From assembly GCF_014596445.1 (NCBI RefSeq), contig NZ_MECL01000034.1:1-64000 (forward strand): a stretch of DNA of 64,000 nt. Reading direction: 5' to 3'. Shown one piece after another: positions 8,662 through 16,508 of this stretch (position 1 is its first letter; the number at the start of each line of letters is the position of its first letter). Origin of the DNA: Streptomyces sp. CBMA29 (lineage in GTDB: Bacteria; Actinomycetota; Actinomycetes; Streptomycetales; Streptomycetaceae). Position numbers and translations under genes: made by a program. The notes beneath the pieces are model-generated. The model ran no database searches. It was not told the DNA's origin and was given only the letters and a program-made list of their open reading frames with translations.

Positions 8662-9189
8662 GTGACCCTCTCCACCCGTGACCTGCTGCCCATCGGCGAA
8701 CTTTCGGCCCGCGGCGGCATCGCCGCCTCCGCGCTGCGCTATTACGAGGACCTCGGGCTGATCCACTCCGAGCGCACCTCAGGCGGCCAGCGCCGCTACC
8801 GCCGCTCCACGCTGCGGCGGCTCGCCTTCATCCGCGCCGCCCAGCGCATCGGGCTCTCCCTCGACGAGGTCGGCGCATCCCTCGCCCGGCTCCCCGTCGA
8901 CCACGTCCCCACCGCCGCGGAATGGAGCGGCGTGGCCCGGTCCTGGGAGCAGCGCATCGACGACCAGATCGCCGAGTTGCAGCGCCTCAAGTCCAAGCTG
9001 ACGAGCTGCGTCGGGTGCGGCTGTCTCTCCCTGACGCGCTGCGGTCTCTACAACGTCGACGACGCGGCGGGTGCGGCGGGCCCCGGCGCCCGCTATCTGC
9101 TGGGCGAGACGGCTCCCGAGACGGCTCCCGAGACGCCTCCCGACGCGGCTTCCGCGCCTCACGGGTCCGCCGCGCCCGCCGCGCCCTGA
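8662..9189 (+). CDS. soxR: redox-sensing transcriptional regulator SoxR (MerR family, [2Fe-2S])
   Basis: About 175 residues. The MerR helix-turn-helix is at the N terminus (IGELSARGGIAASALRYYED, then LIHSERTSGGQRRY), followed by the dimerisation helix. The cluster CVGCGCLSLTRCGLYN (Cys at CxxCxC...C) is the [2Fe-2S] site of SoxR, which distinguishes it from other MerR proteins. The start is taken as GTG 8662, the only in-frame start close to the N-terminal domain. In streptomycetes SoxR senses redox-cycling compounds and activates a small set of genes. The C-terminal tail has a small repeat, TAPETAPETPPD, beyond the usual end. The divergent transketolase pair is the evident target. Confidence 0.93.
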   Translation: MTLSTRDLLPIGELSARGGIAASALRYYEDLGLIHSERTSGGQRRYRRSTLRRLAFIRAAQRIGLSLDEVGASLARLPVDHVPTAAEWSGVARSWEQRIDDQIAELQRLKSKLTSCVGCGCLSLTRCGLYNVDDAAGAAGPGARYLLGETAPETAPETPPDAASAPHGSAAPAAP

Positions 9190-9215
9190 GGGTCGCCGGG
9201 CCGCCGGGCCGCCGA

Positions 9216-9506
9216 CTAGATGCCCTCCATCTTGAAGGGGTCGTGCTCCGCGAGCAGCTTGTCGAGCCGCGCCTGGTCCACCCGGCTCACGACCTGCCCG
9301 ACCTCCTGCCGGTCGCGCACCACCTTCGCCAGCGTGAACGCCGCCGTCACCACATAGAGCAGCCCCAGCCCCAGAAACGCCCGCTCCCATCCCCCCACCG
9401 GCAGATACGCCACCCCGACCACCATGGCCCCCAGCGCCACCGCGAACGAGATCGCCGCCTGCGCCGCATACGCCGCCGTCGTCTCCTGCTGAATCGGTTT
9501 CGTCAT
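9216..9506 (-). CDS. YiaA/YiaB-type two-helix inner membrane protein
   Basis: About 96 residues. The ATG at 9506 gives MTKPIQQETTAAYAAQAAIS, with a first membrane helix (SFAVALGAMVVGVAYLPV), a short GGWERAFL turn and a second helix (GLGLLYVVTAAFTLAKVV). A charged cytoplasmic C terminus ends DPFKMEGI. This arrangement matches the YiaAB two-helix family of unknown function. A small palindrome (TGAGTA-ccgc-TACTCA, 9542-9557) lies just upstream and may be its operator. Confidence 0.8.
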   Translation of the reverse strand: MTKPIQQETTAAYAAQAAISFAVALGAMVVGVAYLPVGGWERAFLGLGLLYVVTAAFTLAKVVRDRQEVGQVVSRVDQARLDKLLAEHDPFKMEGI

Positions 9507-9541
9507 GCCCCGACCTTCCCCCCGCCCGGCCCCGCCCCACA

Positions 9542-9557
9542 TGAGTACCGCTACTCA
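9542..9557. promoter_or_regulatory. palindrome upstream of the YiaA/B-type gene
   Basis: TGAGTA-ccgc-TACTCA has perfect 6-base arms, 36 bases upstream of the start. This is the size and symmetry of a repressor site (TetR-like), but no regulator gene is adjacent. Confidence 0.4.
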
Positions 9558-9665
9558 ACTCCCCCCGCCCCAGCCCCCACCCCCTGTGCGCACAAACACC
9601 CCCCGAGGTGCGGTATCGTTCTCGTGCACGGTCACCCGGGGCCACCACCCCGACCGACCAAGCAC

Positions 9666-9739
<74 letters not shown>

Positions 9740-9747
9740 CGGTGCAC

Positions 9748-9792
9748 GAAGGGTCCGCTGATCTGGCATTTAGCCAGGTCAGCGGGCCCTTC
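9748..9792 (+). terminator. hairpin terminator after tRNA-Pro
   Basis: A long stem (GAAGGGTCCGCTGA with TCAGCGGGCCCTTC, extended by CTGG/CCAG) begins eight bases after the tRNA and has a small AT-rich loop. It probably ends tRNA transcription. Confidence 0.75.
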
Positions 9793-9924
9793 GCCTTGTC
9801 TCGGCAACGGCACGGCCGCTGACCCTCTCCCACGATCCGTGCGTCTCTGTCCTCGGATGTCACGAATCCGCCGGCAGGTAAGCGCGGACCCGCAGTGCGG
9901 CGGACAGCGGCCCGGTGCCCACCG

Positions 9925-11361
9925 TCAGACGGCGCTCTCCCGGAACTGCTGGTTCGCGCCGCCGCCGCAGGTCCACTGGATCAGCCGGGCGCCGTCCGAG
10001 GCGGCGGCTCCCGAGACGTCGAGGCACTGGCCGCTGTGCCGGGCCTGGAGACGGACGTAGCCGTTGCCCTGGTCCTGGACCAGCCACTGCTGGTTGGCAC
10101 CGCCGTTGCAGTAGTACTGGTTGACGAACGCGCCGGCGACGGTAGAGGCGTTCGAGACGTCGAGGCACTTGCCGCTGTGCTGCGCGATGACCGAGACGTA
10201 TCCGCCGCCCGTACTGGTCATCCGCCACTGCTGGTTGAGGCCGGCGCCGCAGGTCCACTGCACGACGGTGGCGCTGTCGGCGGCGGAGTTGTCGGAGACG
10301 TCCAGGCACTTGCCGCTGTGCCGTGCCACCAGGTTGTCGTACGGGCCGCCTGCGACGCCCGTGACGGCGCCGGTACCGGTGTCGATCCCGACCTGCGGGT
10401 ACCAGGGCAGGTCCATGGTCGTCGCGGTCGGGAAGGTCAGCGGCAGCCATACGTACTGGGAGCTTTCGACGTTACCGCCCATGGAGTTCCCCCAGCGGTC
10501 GCCCATGTAGAGGTAGGAGGTGCCGGAGGTGCCCTGGACCGGGAGGACGTAGGCCGTCTGCGAGCCGTACGCCGTGTGGTCCCCGACGTCGGTCATCGCG
10601 GTCCACGGGCCGGCCGGATTCGTGGCCGTGGCGTACCTCTGCTGGTTGGGGCTCCATCCGCTGTTCGCGGACGTGAGCATGAAGTAGACGCTTCCGCGTT
10701 TGAAGAGGGCCGGCGCCTCACGGAAGGTACCCGGCCAGGGATTCGCCACGAGACTCGCGACGCCGGTGTAGTCGCCGGTCAGTTTGAAGATGTCCAGGTC
10801 CGCGTTCTCGTTGGCGGAGGAGACCAGGTACGCACTGCCGTCGGTGTCCTGATAGAGCGTCATGTCCCTTGAGGTGATGCCGAGAGGCCGGAAGCTGCCG
10901 AGGTAGGTGTAATTTCCGTCCACCGTGTCGGACTCGGCCACGGCGACCTTCGCCTCGGTGTAGTCGGTGGCGGTTTCTTTGTGCATCCACATCACGTACT
11001 TGTGGGTGGTGGAGTTGTAGATCACTTTCGGGCGCTCGATGCCGGCGGTGGCCAGCTCCGCCGCGCTGTTCTGGGTCAGCGCGTTGTTGCGGAACTCCCA
11101 GGTCTTGAGGTCGGTGGACCGGTAGACGGATACGTAGCGGAAGGAGTTGTCGGCGTTGCGGTTCTCGCCGAACCAGTAGTAGGAGGAACCGACCTTGATC
11201 ACCCCTCCGCCGTGGGCGTGGACCACCGCACCCGTGGTGTCGGTGAACTGGGTGGCGTTGGTGACGGTGACCGAGGCCGCTCGGGCGGGCGTGACAGTGG
11301 CGAACAGGGTCAGCAGGCTCACCAGCACGGCGAGTGGCAGCAGCCGAAGACGATGCGGCAC
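9925..11361 (-). CDS. secreted GH43 (subfamily-24-like) exo-beta-1,3-galactanase with CBM13
   Basis: 478 residues; GTG start with GGAGG six bases upstream. A Sec signal peptide ends near ATPARAAS (residue 29). Residues about 30-335 are a five-blade GH43 propeller; 345-478 are a three-repeat ricin-B/CBM13 lectin (GKCLDVS...NQQW). The spacing of Glu109 (IERP), Glu215 (REAP) and Gln268 (SQTA) matches, from memory, the catalytic set of the fungal exo-beta-1,3-galactanase Pc1,3Gal43A, where a Gln replaces the usual Asp base. It would remove galactose or side-chain-bearing galactose units from the AGP backbone. It diverges from the GH29 gene across a 449-base region. Other GH43 activities are possible. 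Confidence 0.85.
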   Translation of the reverse strand: MPHRLRLLPLAVLVSLLTLFATVTPARAASVTVTNATQFTDTTGAVVHAHGGGVIKVGSSYYWFGENRNADNSFRYVSVYRSTDLKTWEFRNNALTQNSAAELATAGIERPKVIYNSTTHKYVMWMHKETATDYTEAKVAVAESDTVDGNYTYLGSFRPLGITSRDMTLYQDTDGSAYLVSSANENADLDIFKLTGDYTGVASLVANPWPGTFREAPALFKRGSVYFMLTSANSGWSPNQQRYATATNPAGPWTAMTDVGDHTAYGSQTAYVLPVQGTSGTSYLYMGDRWGNSMGGNVESSQYVWLPLTFPTATTMDLPWYPQVGIDTGTGAVTGVAGGPYDNLVARHSGKCLDVSDNSAADSATVVQWTCGAGLNQQWRMTSTGGGYVSVIAQHSGKCLDVSNASTVAGAFVNQYYCNGGANQQWLVQDQGNGYVRLQARHSGQCLDVSGAAASDGARLIQWTCGGGANQQFRESAV

Positions 11362-11810
11362 GGAGAACCTCCGGTGAACAGGGGTGCGCGGACGCGCCGG
11401 ACCGACGGGCGGTCGGGCGGTCGGACCGGCGAGCGGCCGCTTGGCGGACCCGCACTGGGGATGTTTCTTTCTGTTTACTTTCGATGGAGGACGGTAGGCC
11501 GTCGGACTTTCGCCGTCAATGCTCCGCGCGAAGAGTTCTCATCCGATGTGTCGCTCGGGTCGGCGCTGGCCGCATATATGACACTTCTGGTGCATAGCTC
11601 ATGAAGTTGGACTGATTTCGGAGGAGTTTTGACGCGGCCTCTGGACAAGCGATGCGGGATCGCCATTAATTCATCCGACGACTCCACGTCGCGTACTTCA
11701 TGTTTGCGCAAATACTCCGCCATGTCGCCGGAGCGGAACGCATCACTGGGGCGCGTCATGCCCGAATGCCCCGCATCCGTGTGGCTGTTTGTTCGATCAA
11801 GGAGATCGCA
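11362..11810. other. divergent promoter region between GH43 and GH29
   Basis: 449 bases without a supported gene. The stretch 11461-11610 is clearly A+T-richer than its surroundings and should hold both promoters. It contains tttctttctgtttacttt at about 11465-11482. None of the recurrent operators was recognised here. Confidence 0.45.
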
Positions 11811-11813
11811 TTG
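11799..11813 (+). promoter_or_regulatory. ribosome binding site fixing a TTG start
   Basis: AAGGAG (11799-11804), six bases before TTG 11811, is the best site in the region. The resulting protein begins right at the twin-arginine signal. Confidence 0.75.
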
Positions 11814-14147
11814 TCCCGATCCGAACCCTCGCGCCGCAGCGTTCTCACCGGCATCGCCGCCGCCACGGTCGCCGCCGCGGTGGGCGGTACCGTCTACGCC
11901 CCGCGCTCCGCCGCGGCCACCGCCGCTCCCCGGCCCGTCCCTCTCCAGCCGTTGCGCGTCCCGGCGTCGGATCTGGGGGTGGACCAGCAGCCGGACAGCA
12001 AGGTCGCATGGTTCCAGGACGCCCGGCTCGGCATGTTCATCCACTGGGGTGTCTACTCCGGCCCCGCCAAGGGCGAGTGGTGGATGCACAACGCCCCCGT
12101 GACTCCGGACGACTACCGCGCATACGTCACCGACGCCACCGCCGAGCAGTTCACCGCGGACGCCTACGACCCGACCGCCTGGGCGCGGTTGGCCACCGAC
12201 TTCGGCGCGAAGTACACGGTGCTCACCACCCGCCACCACGACGGCTTCGCCCTGTGGCCGCTGAACCACCCCAACAGTTGGAACTCCGGACAGGCGCCCC
12301 TCAAACGGGACTTCGTCAAGGACTACGTGGCCGCCGTCCGCGCCGCCGGCCTGCGCGTGGGCCTGTACTACTCGCCGATCGACTGGCGGTATCCCGGCTA
12401 CTACGACGTCACCGGCGCCAACTGCGCCCCCAACCCCTGGAACTACACCACTGACGCCGCGCACAAGGAGAACGCGCGGGTCATGAAGACCGAGGTCTAC
12501 GAGTCGGTCAGGGAACTCGTCACCCAGTACGGCACCATCGACGACCTGTGGTGGGACGGCGGCTGGATCGCCGAGCAGGGCACCGACGCCGACGGCGCCT
12601 TCTTCTGGGAGCCGGGCCAGTACCGCGACACCGCCAACCAGTGGCCGGTCGACGCCCAGTACGGCGAAACCGACAGCGCCGGAAAACCCCTCGGCCTGAT
12701 GGGCATGGTGCGCAAGCACCAGCCCGACATCGTCTGCACCTCGCGGTCGGGCTGGATAGGCGACTACACCAGCGAGGAAGGCGGCTCCGTGCCCACCGGC
12801 CCGATCCGGACCGGCGTGGCGGAGAAGGCATTCACCGTCGACGGTTCCTGGGGCTACAACGCCTCGGCGACAGTGATGGCCTACGGCACCGCGATGAGCG
12901 TGCTCGTCAACTCATGGGTCCGGAACATGACCGTGATCGTCAACGTCGGTCCCGATCGTCACGGTACGGTCTCCGGCGCCCAGGCGGGCCTGCTGCGCCA
13001 GATCGGCACCTTCATGAAGGCGTGCGGCGACTCCGTCTACGGCACCCGCGGCGGCCCCTGGCAACCGGTGGACGGACAGTACGGCTTCACCTTCAAGAAC
13101 AGCACGGTCTTCGCCCACCTGCTGCCCGGCTACAGCGGCACCACGTTCACCACACCGCCGGTGGGGGACGCCAAGGTGAGCAAGGTCTACGACGTCGCGA
13201 CCGGCGGCAGCCTCTCCTACAGCGTGGGCAGCGACGGCCGTGTGACGGTCACGGGCGTCAACCGCACCCGCTACGCCGACGACAGCGTCATCGGCATCAC
13301 CCTGGACCGCACCGTCCAGCCGACCGACATCGCCTCCGGGCACACGGCCACCGCCAGCAGCCAGCAGACCGGCAACCCCGCCTCGAACGCCCTCGACGGA
13401 TCCACCGCAACCCGCTGGTGCGCCTCCGACGGGAGCACCGGCCAGTGGCTGAAGGCCGACCTGGGTTCGGTCAAGAGCGTCACCGGCGTCCGCGTCGTCT
13501 GGGAGTCCGACGCCCGCTACCTGTACCGCGTGGAGGGCTCCGCGGACAACAGTTCCTGGAGCAACCTCGCGGATCTCACCGCGACACCGCTCACCGGCCG
13601 GACGCAGTCCGTCACCGTCACCGGACAAGTCCGCTACGTACGAGTGACTGTCACCGGCCTGCCCGCGGGGACCTGGGCATCCATCCGATCCCTCCAGGTC
13701 TTCGACCGGCCCATCGAGGCCGACCTCGGCACCTGCCGGCTCGTCAACCGCAACAGCGGCAAGGTGCTGGATGTCAGCGGCGCGGCGCTGACCGACGGAG
13801 CCGCTGTGATCCAGTGGCCGAGCACGGGAGGCACCAACCAGCACTGGAGCCTTCAGCCGAACAGCGACGGCTCCTACCGCCTGCTCAACTCCCGCAGCGG
13901 CAAAGTCCTCGACAGCCCCGGGAGCTCCGCCCAGGGAGCGGCGATCGACCAGTGGAGTGACGACTCCGGCACCAACCAGTGGTGGAAACTCGTCCCGTCC
14001 GCCACGAGCGGCTACTACCAACTGGTCAACGTGCGCACGGGATGGTGCCTCGACGTGGCAGGCGCTTCCACCGCGGACGGTGCCGCCGTCATCCAATGGC
14101 CCGCCACCGCGGGCGCCAACCAGGACTGGCAGATCATCGCGGTCTGA
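11811..14147 (+). CDS. Tat-exported GH29 alpha-L-fucosidase with CBM32 and ricin-type lectin
   Basis: 778 residues from TTG 11811. The N terminus SEPSRRSVLTGIAAATVAAA is a twin-arginine signal. GH29 covers about 65-480: FIHWGVYS, RHHDGF at 141-146, and the nucleophile Asp249 in LWWDGG. A galactose-binding/F5-8C (CBM32) domain follows (TATASSQQTGNPASNALDG through LQVF), then a C-terminal ricin-type module with the repeats LVNRNSGKVLDVSG, LLNSRSGKVLD and LVNVRTGWCLDVAG. The enzyme releases L-fucose from the ends of glycans such as fucosylated AGP. It is unusual in carrying two unrelated carbohydrate-binding modules. The fucose oxidation operon 37 kb downstream is the natural user of the product. 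Confidence 0.92.
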   Translation: MSRSEPSRRSVLTGIAAATVAAAVGGTVYAPRSAAATAAPRPVPLQPLRVPASDLGVDQQPDSKVAWFQDARLGMFIHWGVYSGPAKGEWWMHNAPVTPDDYRAYVTDATAEQFTADAYDPTAWARLATDFGAKYTVLTTRHHDGFALWPLNHPNSWNSGQAPLKRDFVKDYVAAVRAAGLRVGLYYSPIDWRYPGYYDVTGANCAPNPWNYTTDAAHKENARVMKTEVYESVRELVTQYGTIDDLWWDGGWIAEQGTDADGAFFWEPGQYRDTANQWPVDAQYGETDSAGKPLGLMGMVRKHQPDIVCTSRSGWIGDYTSEEGGSVPTGPIRTGVAEKAFTVDGSWGYNASATVMAYGTAMSVLVNSWVRNMTVIVNVGPDRHGTVSGAQAGLLRQIGTFMKACGDSVYGTRGGPWQPVDGQYGFTFKNSTVFAHLLPGYSGTTFTTPPVGDAKVSKVYDVATGGSLSYSVGSDGRVTVTGVNRTRYADDSVIGITLDRTVQPTDIASGHTATASSQQTGNPASNALDGSTATRWCASDGSTGQWLKADLGSVKSVTGVRVVWESDARYLYRVEGSADNSSWSNLADLTATPLTGRTQSVTVTGQVRYVRVTVTGLPAGTWASIRSLQVFDRPIEADLGTCRLVNRNSGKVLDVSGAALTDGAAVIQWPSTGGTNQHWSLQPNSDGSYRLLNSRSGKVLDSPGSSAQGAAIDQWSDDSGTNQWWKLVPSATSGYYQLVNVRTGWCLDVAGASTADGAAVIQWPATAGANQDWQIIAV

Positions 14148-14173
14148 ATCACACGCGCTCGTGCGAGAAGTCC

Positions 14174-14189
14174 TGCGAACCGGTTCGCA
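14174..14189. promoter_or_regulatory. LacI-type operator TGCGAACCGGTTCGCA
   Basis: A perfect 16-bp palindrome with a central CCGG, about 255 bases upstream of the GH63-like gene. It matches the CGAAYCGRTTCG class next to the LacI gene at 26240-27256, so that protein is the likely ligand. Confidence 0.7.
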
Positions 14190-14265
14190 CCACCCGGTGC
14201 CAATGGTGATGCGCGGCAGTCGGTCCGCAGGGCCAACTCGTTCAAGGAGACAGGGTTCTGGGGCC

Positions 14266-14294
14266 TTGACGGACGAATCGGTTCGCTCTACGTT
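14266..14294 (+). promoter_or_regulatory. promoter TTGACG-N17-TACGTT for the GH63-like gene
   Basis: The -35 box TTGACG (14266-14271) and -10 box TACGTT (14289-14294) are 17 bases apart, as for vegetative HrdB promoters. An operator (14274-14285) occupies the spacer. Confidence 0.65.
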
Positions 14295-14312
14295 CGCCCT
14301 CGAACCGATTCG
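14274..14312. promoter_or_regulatory. paired operators CGAATCGGTTCG and CGAACCGATTCG
   Basis: The first site (14274-14285) lies between the -35 and -10 boxes; the second (14301-14312) is its exact reverse complement and lies just past the expected transcript start. Repressor bound at both would block the promoter. Confidence 0.65.
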
Positions 14313-14428
14313 CATCGTTGATCCGCCCAGGACAGTGCCGGTCCTGCGGGTCAAGGACTGAACCGCTGTCCCGACCACGCGGCGGCCGTGATGCCGCCGA
14401 GCCCTCCAGCAAGGATCGAGTTCTGTCG

Positions 14429-16183
14429 ATGTCCGACCTCCTCAACGGACCTTTCAGCATTGAAGAGATACCGTTCAGCCACTACGGATCGTGGTTCAAC
14501 GTCTCGCCGGTCATCGCCCAGGACACCCGTGCCCGCGATCTGCATCTGGTGTCCCACCAGAACGGGATGCACCCTGTTCTGCGCTTCGTACCGCTCCTTC
14601 CGGGCAGCGCCGACCGCGCGGAGACCGTTTGGGAGGCGACTCCCGCGACCTTGACCTGGCGTCATGCCGGCGGGCGGATCGACCTGGCGCACGACACCGC
14701 CGACACCGTCCGGCTGGTGGGGGACAACCTCGATCTCATGATCGTCCCGGCGGCCCCGGAGCTGACACCGTTCAGCGGCACCTACTTCTACCGGGACCCC
14801 GTCGACGATTCGTACCAGTTCACCTCCTACGAGACCGGGCGCCGCTACCGGATCACCCTCCTGACGGGCGCGGTGGCCGTCCCGGCGGGGATTGAGGGCC
14901 TGGGCGGCGTCCCCCGTCGGCTCACTCTGTCCGGAGCGCGCGGCTGGGAGGCGGTGATCGAGGAGATCGACAACGCTCGGGCGCCGCACGTGGCGACCCG
15001 CGACTTCGGTGCCGTCGTCGGCCGCAGCGAAGCGGCGTTCCGCGGCTTCGCGGACGCCGTCGTCGGACCGGCCGCCGACCGGCAGCCGGCTGCCGAACTG
15101 GCCGCTTACGTGCTGTGGTCGGCCACGGTCCGCCCGGCCGGGTTCCTCCGCCGTCCCGCCGTGCTGATGTCCAAGCACTGGATGGACAAGGTGTGGAGCT
15201 GGGACCACTGCTTCAACGCGCTCGCGCTCGCGCCCGGCCTGCCGGAGCTGGCCTGGCATCAGTTCCAGCTCCCGTTCGACCACCAGGACGAGAGCGGAGC
15301 GCTGCCGGACTCCGTCACCCACTCCGAAGTGCTCTACAACTTCGTCAAACCGCCGATCCACGGCTGGGCACTGCGCCGACTGCGCGAACGCCTGCAACAG
15401 TCCCCGGAACAGGAGGAGTTGAGGGAGACCTACCGCAGGCTCAGGCGGTGGACGGACTACTGGCTCGTGGCACGTACGGCGCCGGACCAGGCGCTGCCGC
15501 ACTACCAGCACGGCAACGACAGCGGCTGGGACAACGCCACCACCTTCGACGCCGCGCGCGTTCTGAGCACGGCGGACCTCGCCGCCTTCCTCATCCTCCA
15601 GTTGGCCGAACTGGCCGAACTGGCCAAGGAACTGGGCTACGCCGATGACGCGGACCGCCATCTGCGGACCGCCGAAAGGGTGCGGGCCGCGATGCTCGAC
15701 CGCCTGTGGGCGGACGGCCGGTTCCACAGCCGTTCACCGCGGACGGGCCAGGTGTCCGCCAGCCGGAGCCTCCTGGACCTCATGCCGATCGTGCTGGGGG
15801 ACCGGCTGCCGTCCGAGGTGAGCGACCGGCTCGCCGACCGTATCGCCTCCCATCTCACCCCCTACGGCCTCGCCACCGAGCACCCCGACTCCCCGCACTA
15901 CGCGTCCGACGGCTACTGGCGCGGTCCCATCTGGGCACCGTCGACCGTCCTCATCGAGGACGGACTGCGCCGCACCGGCCACACCGATCTGGCGGACGAG
16001 ATCAGCAGCCGTTTCCGCGCGTTGTGCGAACGCTTCGGTTTCGCCGAGAACTTCGACGCACGCACCGGCGTAGGACTGCGGGACCGGGCGTACACCTGGA
16101 CCGCCAGCAGCTATCTCCTGCTCGGCGACGACCATCACCGGCGGGTCTCGGCATCGGCCTCCTCCGCTCACACCGGCGGGTGA
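14429..16183 (+). CDS. intracellular GH63-like (alpha/alpha)6-barrel glycosidase
   Basis: 584 residues, no signal peptide. An N-terminal beta-sandwich (about 1-190) leads into an (alpha/alpha)6 barrel with hallmarks of the GH63/GH37-like clan: WMDKVWSWDHCFNALAL, ...HGNDSGWDNATTFD, and SDGYWRGPIWAPSTVLI. The Asp of SGWDNAT and a Glu near the end of the barrel (TEHPDS or ENFDAR) are candidate catalytic residues. Family members hydrolyse alpha-glucosides, mannosylglycerate or alpha-linked oligosaccharides; the substrate here is open. The ATG at 14429 follows AAGGA about 13 bases upstream. Its promoter carries the same operators as the LacI gene at 26240, so its inducer is probably a sugar released by that regulon. 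Confidence 0.75.
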   Translation: MSDLLNGPFSIEEIPFSHYGSWFNVSPVIAQDTRARDLHLVSHQNGMHPVLRFVPLLPGSADRAETVWEATPATLTWRHAGGRIDLAHDTADTVRLVGDNLDLMIVPAAPELTPFSGTYFYRDPVDDSYQFTSYETGRRYRITLLTGAVAVPAGIEGLGGVPRRLTLSGARGWEAVIEEIDNARAPHVATRDFGAVVGRSEAAFRGFADAVVGPAADRQPAAELAAYVLWSATVRPAGFLRRPAVLMSKHWMDKVWSWDHCFNALALAPGLPELAWHQFQLPFDHQDESGALPDSVTHSEVLYNFVKPPIHGWALRRLRERLQQSPEQEELRETYRRLRRWTDYWLVARTAPDQALPHYQHGNDSGWDNATTFDAARVLSTADLAAFLILQLAELAELAKELGYADDADRHLRTAERVRAAMLDRLWADGRFHSRSPRTGQVSASRSLLDLMPIVLGDRLPSEVSDRLADRIASHLTPYGLATEHPDSPHYASDGYWRGPIWAPSTVLIEDGLRRTGHTDLADEISSRFRALCERFGFAENFDARTGVGLRDRAYTWTASSYLLLGDDHHRRVSASASSAHTGG

Positions 16184-16195
16184 GTCCGATGCCCA

Positions 16196-16208
16196 GACAT
16201 GGGATGTC
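16196..16208. promoter_or_regulatory. GACAT-ggg-ATGTC inverted repeat (FadR-type candidate)
   Basis: Perfect 5-base arms with a 3-base centre. The ATGGGATGTC core is repeated at 16299, 36239, 38668 and 38753, including just upstream of the FadR-type gene at 36311. Confidence 0.5.
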
Positions 16209-16298
16209 CTCGGTGGGTTCGCCCTCGCGGACGGCACCGAGACTTCGGGTAATCCCTGCACGGGTATGGACATCGCCCCGTGTCCGGCATGTAAATTC

Positions 16299-16308
16299 AT
16301 CCCATGTC
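16299..16308. promoter_or_regulatory. ATCCCATGTC motif
   Basis: Second copy of the motif in this promoter region, about 200 bases upstream of the GH54 start. Confidence 0.45.
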
Positions 16309-16403
16309 GCTGCGTGCGGCTCGTGCTTCTGCCCTTGGGGTGGGCGCCCCGGGGCCGGGCGGACGTCCTTCGCCATGCAACAAAATCCACTCGGTCGTCC
16401 GAC

Positions 16404-16415
16404 GTTAGCGCTAAC
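16404..16415. promoter_or_regulatory. LacI-type operator GTTAGCGCTAAC
   Basis: A perfect 12-bp palindrome 93 bases upstream of the GH54 start. It is the symmetrical form of the GTTAGCGCTCAC class found across the island. Confidence 0.7.
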
Positions 16416-16508
16416 AAAACATCGACTCACTCGCGGGCCTCTGCGGCGGCCACGCGGGTGAGTACCGCACTCCCTGTCTCCTCCCCCCACTTCCCCAAGG
16501 AACAGGCA

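Larger units (their letters stand above)
14148..14428. other. promoter region of the GH63-like gene with three related palindromes
   Basis: 281 bases holding a perfect palindrome (14174-14189), a sigma-70-like promoter (14266-14294) and two mirror-image half-consensus sites (14274-14285 and 14301-14312). No gene is seen. Confidence 0.6.
16184..16508. other. promoter region of the first GH54 gene
   Basis: 325 bases with no gene. It holds a GACAT-ggg-ATGTC inverted repeat (16196-16208), an arm pair GGACA/TGTCC (16268-16285), ATCCCATGTC (16299-16308) and the perfect palindrome GTTAGCGCTAAC (16404-16415). Confidence 0.6.

Noticed and set aside
11629..12102. A small frame with GGAGGAG upstream running into the GH29 gene
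   Set aside because: Most of it overlaps the GH29 signal and catalytic code in another frame, and the composition is that of a shadow frame.
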